A stretch of 64,000 nt of DNA from positions 4,268,618-4,332,617 of the forward strand of contig OY848917.1 in the NCBI GenBank assembly GCA_963693285.1, given 5' to 3'. The notes under the pieces are model-generated. The model did not search any database, was not told the origin of the DNA, and worked only from the letters and a program-made list of their open reading frames with translations. The position numbers were made by a program, and so were the translations under genes. Below are positions 62,501-64,000 of this stretch, piece after piece (the first letter of the stretch is position 1; every line of letters starts with the position of its first letter). The stretch is from Xestospongia muta. Taxonomy: Eukaryota; Porifera; Demospongiae; Haplosclerida; Petrosiidae.

Positions 62501-64000
62501 ATCATTGCTGTTGGCTTATATTGTATTCATCATTGCTACTCTTCAACCTGTAGTTGATAATAAAGTAAACAATTCCTGTCTACTTTATTTTCTATAACAT
62601 ATAATATGTGACATGTCAAATATATATCTAATAAATGTGTATTGTCTTCACATTTTGTTCCTTTTTTTTACAACTCCAGCCTGGTTGTACTTTTGTAGCA
62701 GCCCTTCTTCACTATTTCTTCTTGTCTGCATTTTGTTGGATGTTAGCTGAAGGTGTCATGTTATATCTTATGTTAGTTGTTGTTTTCTCATCACTCTCTA
62801 AGAAATGGTGGTTTTTCTTCTTACTAGGATGGGGTAAGCAACACAATAGACAGTAATTTCATCATTATATACATACATGTACTGTACAGTTATGTTACAG
62901 TTTAAGTTTTGATCTTATTATAAAATTGAATAAATTGAAGTATTTTTTATTTTCATTTTCTATTTTTAGTTCCTGCTCTCTTACCAGTTGTAGTGACAGT
63001 GGGTGTGGCTCATAACTATTATTATGAAGGACATAATGTGTAAGTTATTAACTAGTCATGTATATTATTAACTCATTAATGTATTACAGCACATAATTAA
63101 GTTTATCTCAGAGTTTATTAATAAGCAAAGACTACTTGTAAAACACTCAATTCAGTAGTATATATATTCTTAACAGACATGATATAACCATAGTGTCTAG
63201 AGGTCCAGCATACTTTGTTGTGTGTAGTTAATTTTTATCAGTATAATATTCAATGAAGTAAAGAATTCCTACTGGATCTGTAGACACATCAAATACCTGT
63301 ACTTCTTTAGAAAAGGATTTCTAATGTAGGTACAATGAAGAACACTATATTGTATACTAAAAACACCAATTCTCTGCTAACCAGGGCCATTGTAGATAGT
63401 CTAGTGCTATAGCAGATGGTCCAGTTGGTCACATTTGTTTACAATATACCACCACACCTGGAAAAGAAATTTTAAGGTAGTTCATCTTCCTCCAAAGTTT
63501 TTGAAGCTCAAATCTTCCAAGAGTTCCTTGGACAGTATTGCTTATAATGCCATTAATTTGTCATGCTTTCATGAATTTTTATGAGATGTGGAATGTTTTC
63601 GCTGTCAATTACTGGTCATATCAATTTTTAGTATTACTAAGCATGAAAAATGAATCAGATTGTAGTCATTTGCAGTCAATAATGTAGGTTAGAACTCTGT
63701 CAGTGATCATAGCAATGTTGTATTGGACATGCACAGTAACAGTTTCTATAGTAGCATTGTGTGTTGTCTACTAAAGGAACTCATCTTTGTTTGAGAGTAC
63801 TAGACTGGCTATAATTTCTGAAGTTTATGTATTCAAATACTTTAAAAAGCCAGGCAAGCAGCTAAGTTGCAAGAAATCAAGTACACCGACAACACAAGAA
63901 GCAGAAATCTGCACAAACGTTTTCAAAGTAGTGAATAAATCTTCATTGTGTAATCTCTATAGATTAGAGTAGCTTTGCAATTATCAAATATTGTGTGATT
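46844..64000 (+). CDS. Gene B: adhesion G protein-coupled receptor, inverted near-copy of gene A (3' end outside window)
   Basis: 32 exons in the window: 46844-47261, 47383-47526, 48219-48647, 49097-49417, 50281-50538, 50822-51127, 51561-51812, 51868-51900, 52730-52832, 53174-53451, 53912-54247, 54549-54806, 54907-54951, 55242-55544, 55680-55776, 56209-56389, 56629-56769, 56917-56992, 57450-57610, 58079-58280, 58777-58899, 59263-59357, 59866-59955, 60135-60284, 60740-60926, 61167-61325, 61469-61538, 61624-61782, 62038-62268, 62450-62564, 62680-62833, 62970-63039. Twenty-nine match gene A in length exactly; exons 1, 6 and 19 differ by 3, 6 and 18 bases, so the frame is kept. The last visible exon is the TM4/second-loop exon; TM5-7 and the tail should follow beyond 64000. 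The start at 46844 was chosen over an upstream in-frame ATG at 46688 because it aligns with gene A and begins the signal peptide (VFIIILLLLCTISFGSSQ). Confidence 0.85.
47690..47860 (+). pseudogene. Fragment of the beta-helix family inside gene B intron 2
   Basis: NRSGILC, an in-frame stop, then QCQSGHSLILG: the same Cys-rich motif as the remnant near 35757-35800, with nucleotide similarity over at least 100 bp. It lies between exons 2 and 3 of gene B and is broken. Confidence 0.6.
48162..48192 (+). repeat. TA/TG microsatellite in gene B intron 2
   Basis: ATATATATGTGTGTGTATATATATA run just before the exon 3 acceptor region. Confidence 0.75.
48219..55544 (+). other. Gene B: three Ig / sandwich / Ig units (exons 3-14)
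   Basis: Exons match gene A one to one. The 33-bp exon 8 (51868-51900) and the 45-bp exon 13 (54907-54951) encode the last strand of Cys-poor domains. Coding differences between A and B are scattered substitutions and short in-frame length changes. Confidence 0.7.
55680..59357 (+). other. Gene B: HRM, spacer, Cys-rich/TSP3-like segment, second HRM (exons 15-22)
   Basis: First HRM: ACPASVDGGMTWPATIEG, RYCLDGREWSP. TSP3-like: DSDSDGIPDAA, CPDIYNPDQ. Second HRM: WRIYWPNS, ACPGGATL, TRQCNSSGDW. Exon 19 is 18 bases shorter than in gene A, in a Gly/Asn-rich linker. Confidence 0.7.
56501..56626 (+). repeat. Expanded C/T tract in gene B intron 16
   Basis: About 125 bp of almost pure C and T (CCCTCTCCCCTCTCC, then CCCTCTCTCTCC) ending at the exon 17 acceptor. 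The gene A counterpart is a simple (CT)n of about 45 bp. Confidence 0.85.
59866..63039 (+). other. Gene B: GAIN, GPS and helices 1-4 (exons 23-32)
   Basis: The GPS reads NPTCVFWEFS, GRGCWSSSGL, SCGSSHLTSFSVLVDVSG, with an intact HL/T. A Cys (GRGC) sits where gene A has Phe. TM1 to TM4 are as in gene A. The exon 23 donor is GTTTGT, weaker than the GTATGT of gene A. Confidence 0.85.
63040..64000 (+). other. Gene B intron 32 (incomplete)
   Basis: It starts GTAAGT and shows stretches matching gene A intron 32 (for example AGCACATAATTAAGTTTATC near 63090 and the TCATGCTTTCATGAA region near 63560). No TM5 exon is present. In gene A that exon comes 1,147 bp after exon 32, which would be about 64190 here. 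Confidence 0.7.

Noticed and set aside
1..64000. CRISPR arrays, operons, bacterial ribosome sites, tRNA or rRNA genes
   Set aside because: The DNA is intron-bearing and eukaryotic; no array-like repeat/spacer pattern or RNA gene was seen. The tRNA-like text at 3616-3638 is a primer-binding site.

Overview
The window is animal nuclear DNA: AT-rich, densely intronic (GT-AG introns, several only 45-50 bp) and carrying large adhesion-GPCR genes. The gene families, the tiny introns and fragments of a beta-helix/multi-pass membrane protein family that I associate with sponges and cnidarians suggest a demosponge, perhaps Amphimedon. The species is an inference from memory, not a database match.

Layout. 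(1) 1-3897, minus strand: the 5' part of a decayed Ty3/gypsy-class LTR retrotransposon (LTR, primer-binding site, gag, protease, integrase, then reverse transcriptase cut by the window edge). The integrase lies before the reverse transcriptase, which is the unusual order. (2) 5582-6770, minus: a decayed gene copy of the beta-helix/multi-pass family. (3) 7583-32425, minus: gene A, a complete 40-exon adhesion GPCR of about 2,272 residues. (4) 32.7-36.1 kb: more fragments of the beta-helix family on both strands, plus a 112-bp-arm inverted repeat. (5) 36651-45113, minus: gene C, a complete 29-exon adhesion GPCR of 1,441 residues, related to A. (6) 46844-64000, plus: gene B, a near-copy of A in inverted orientation. 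It is cut by the window end after exon 32 of the A numbering.

Genes A and B form a large inverted duplication, with matching exons, intron positions and much intron sequence, and gene C lies between the arms. All three proteins share this plan: signal peptide; an N-terminal Cys-containing domain; (A/B only) a furin-like Cys-rich module; one (C) or three (A/B) units of Ig / Cys-poor beta-sandwich / Ig; a hormone-receptor (HRM) domain; a spacer; a Cys-rich plus thrombospondin-type-3-like segment; a second HRM; a GAIN stalk with a GPS cleavage site; seven membrane helices; and a cytoplasmic tail. They are probably self-cleaving surface receptors whose long ectodomains bind matrix, other cells or microbes. 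The ligand is unknown.

Exon boundaries were set by hand from splice signals, reading phase and A/B/C comparison. Genes A and C each add up to an exact multiple of three over all exons.
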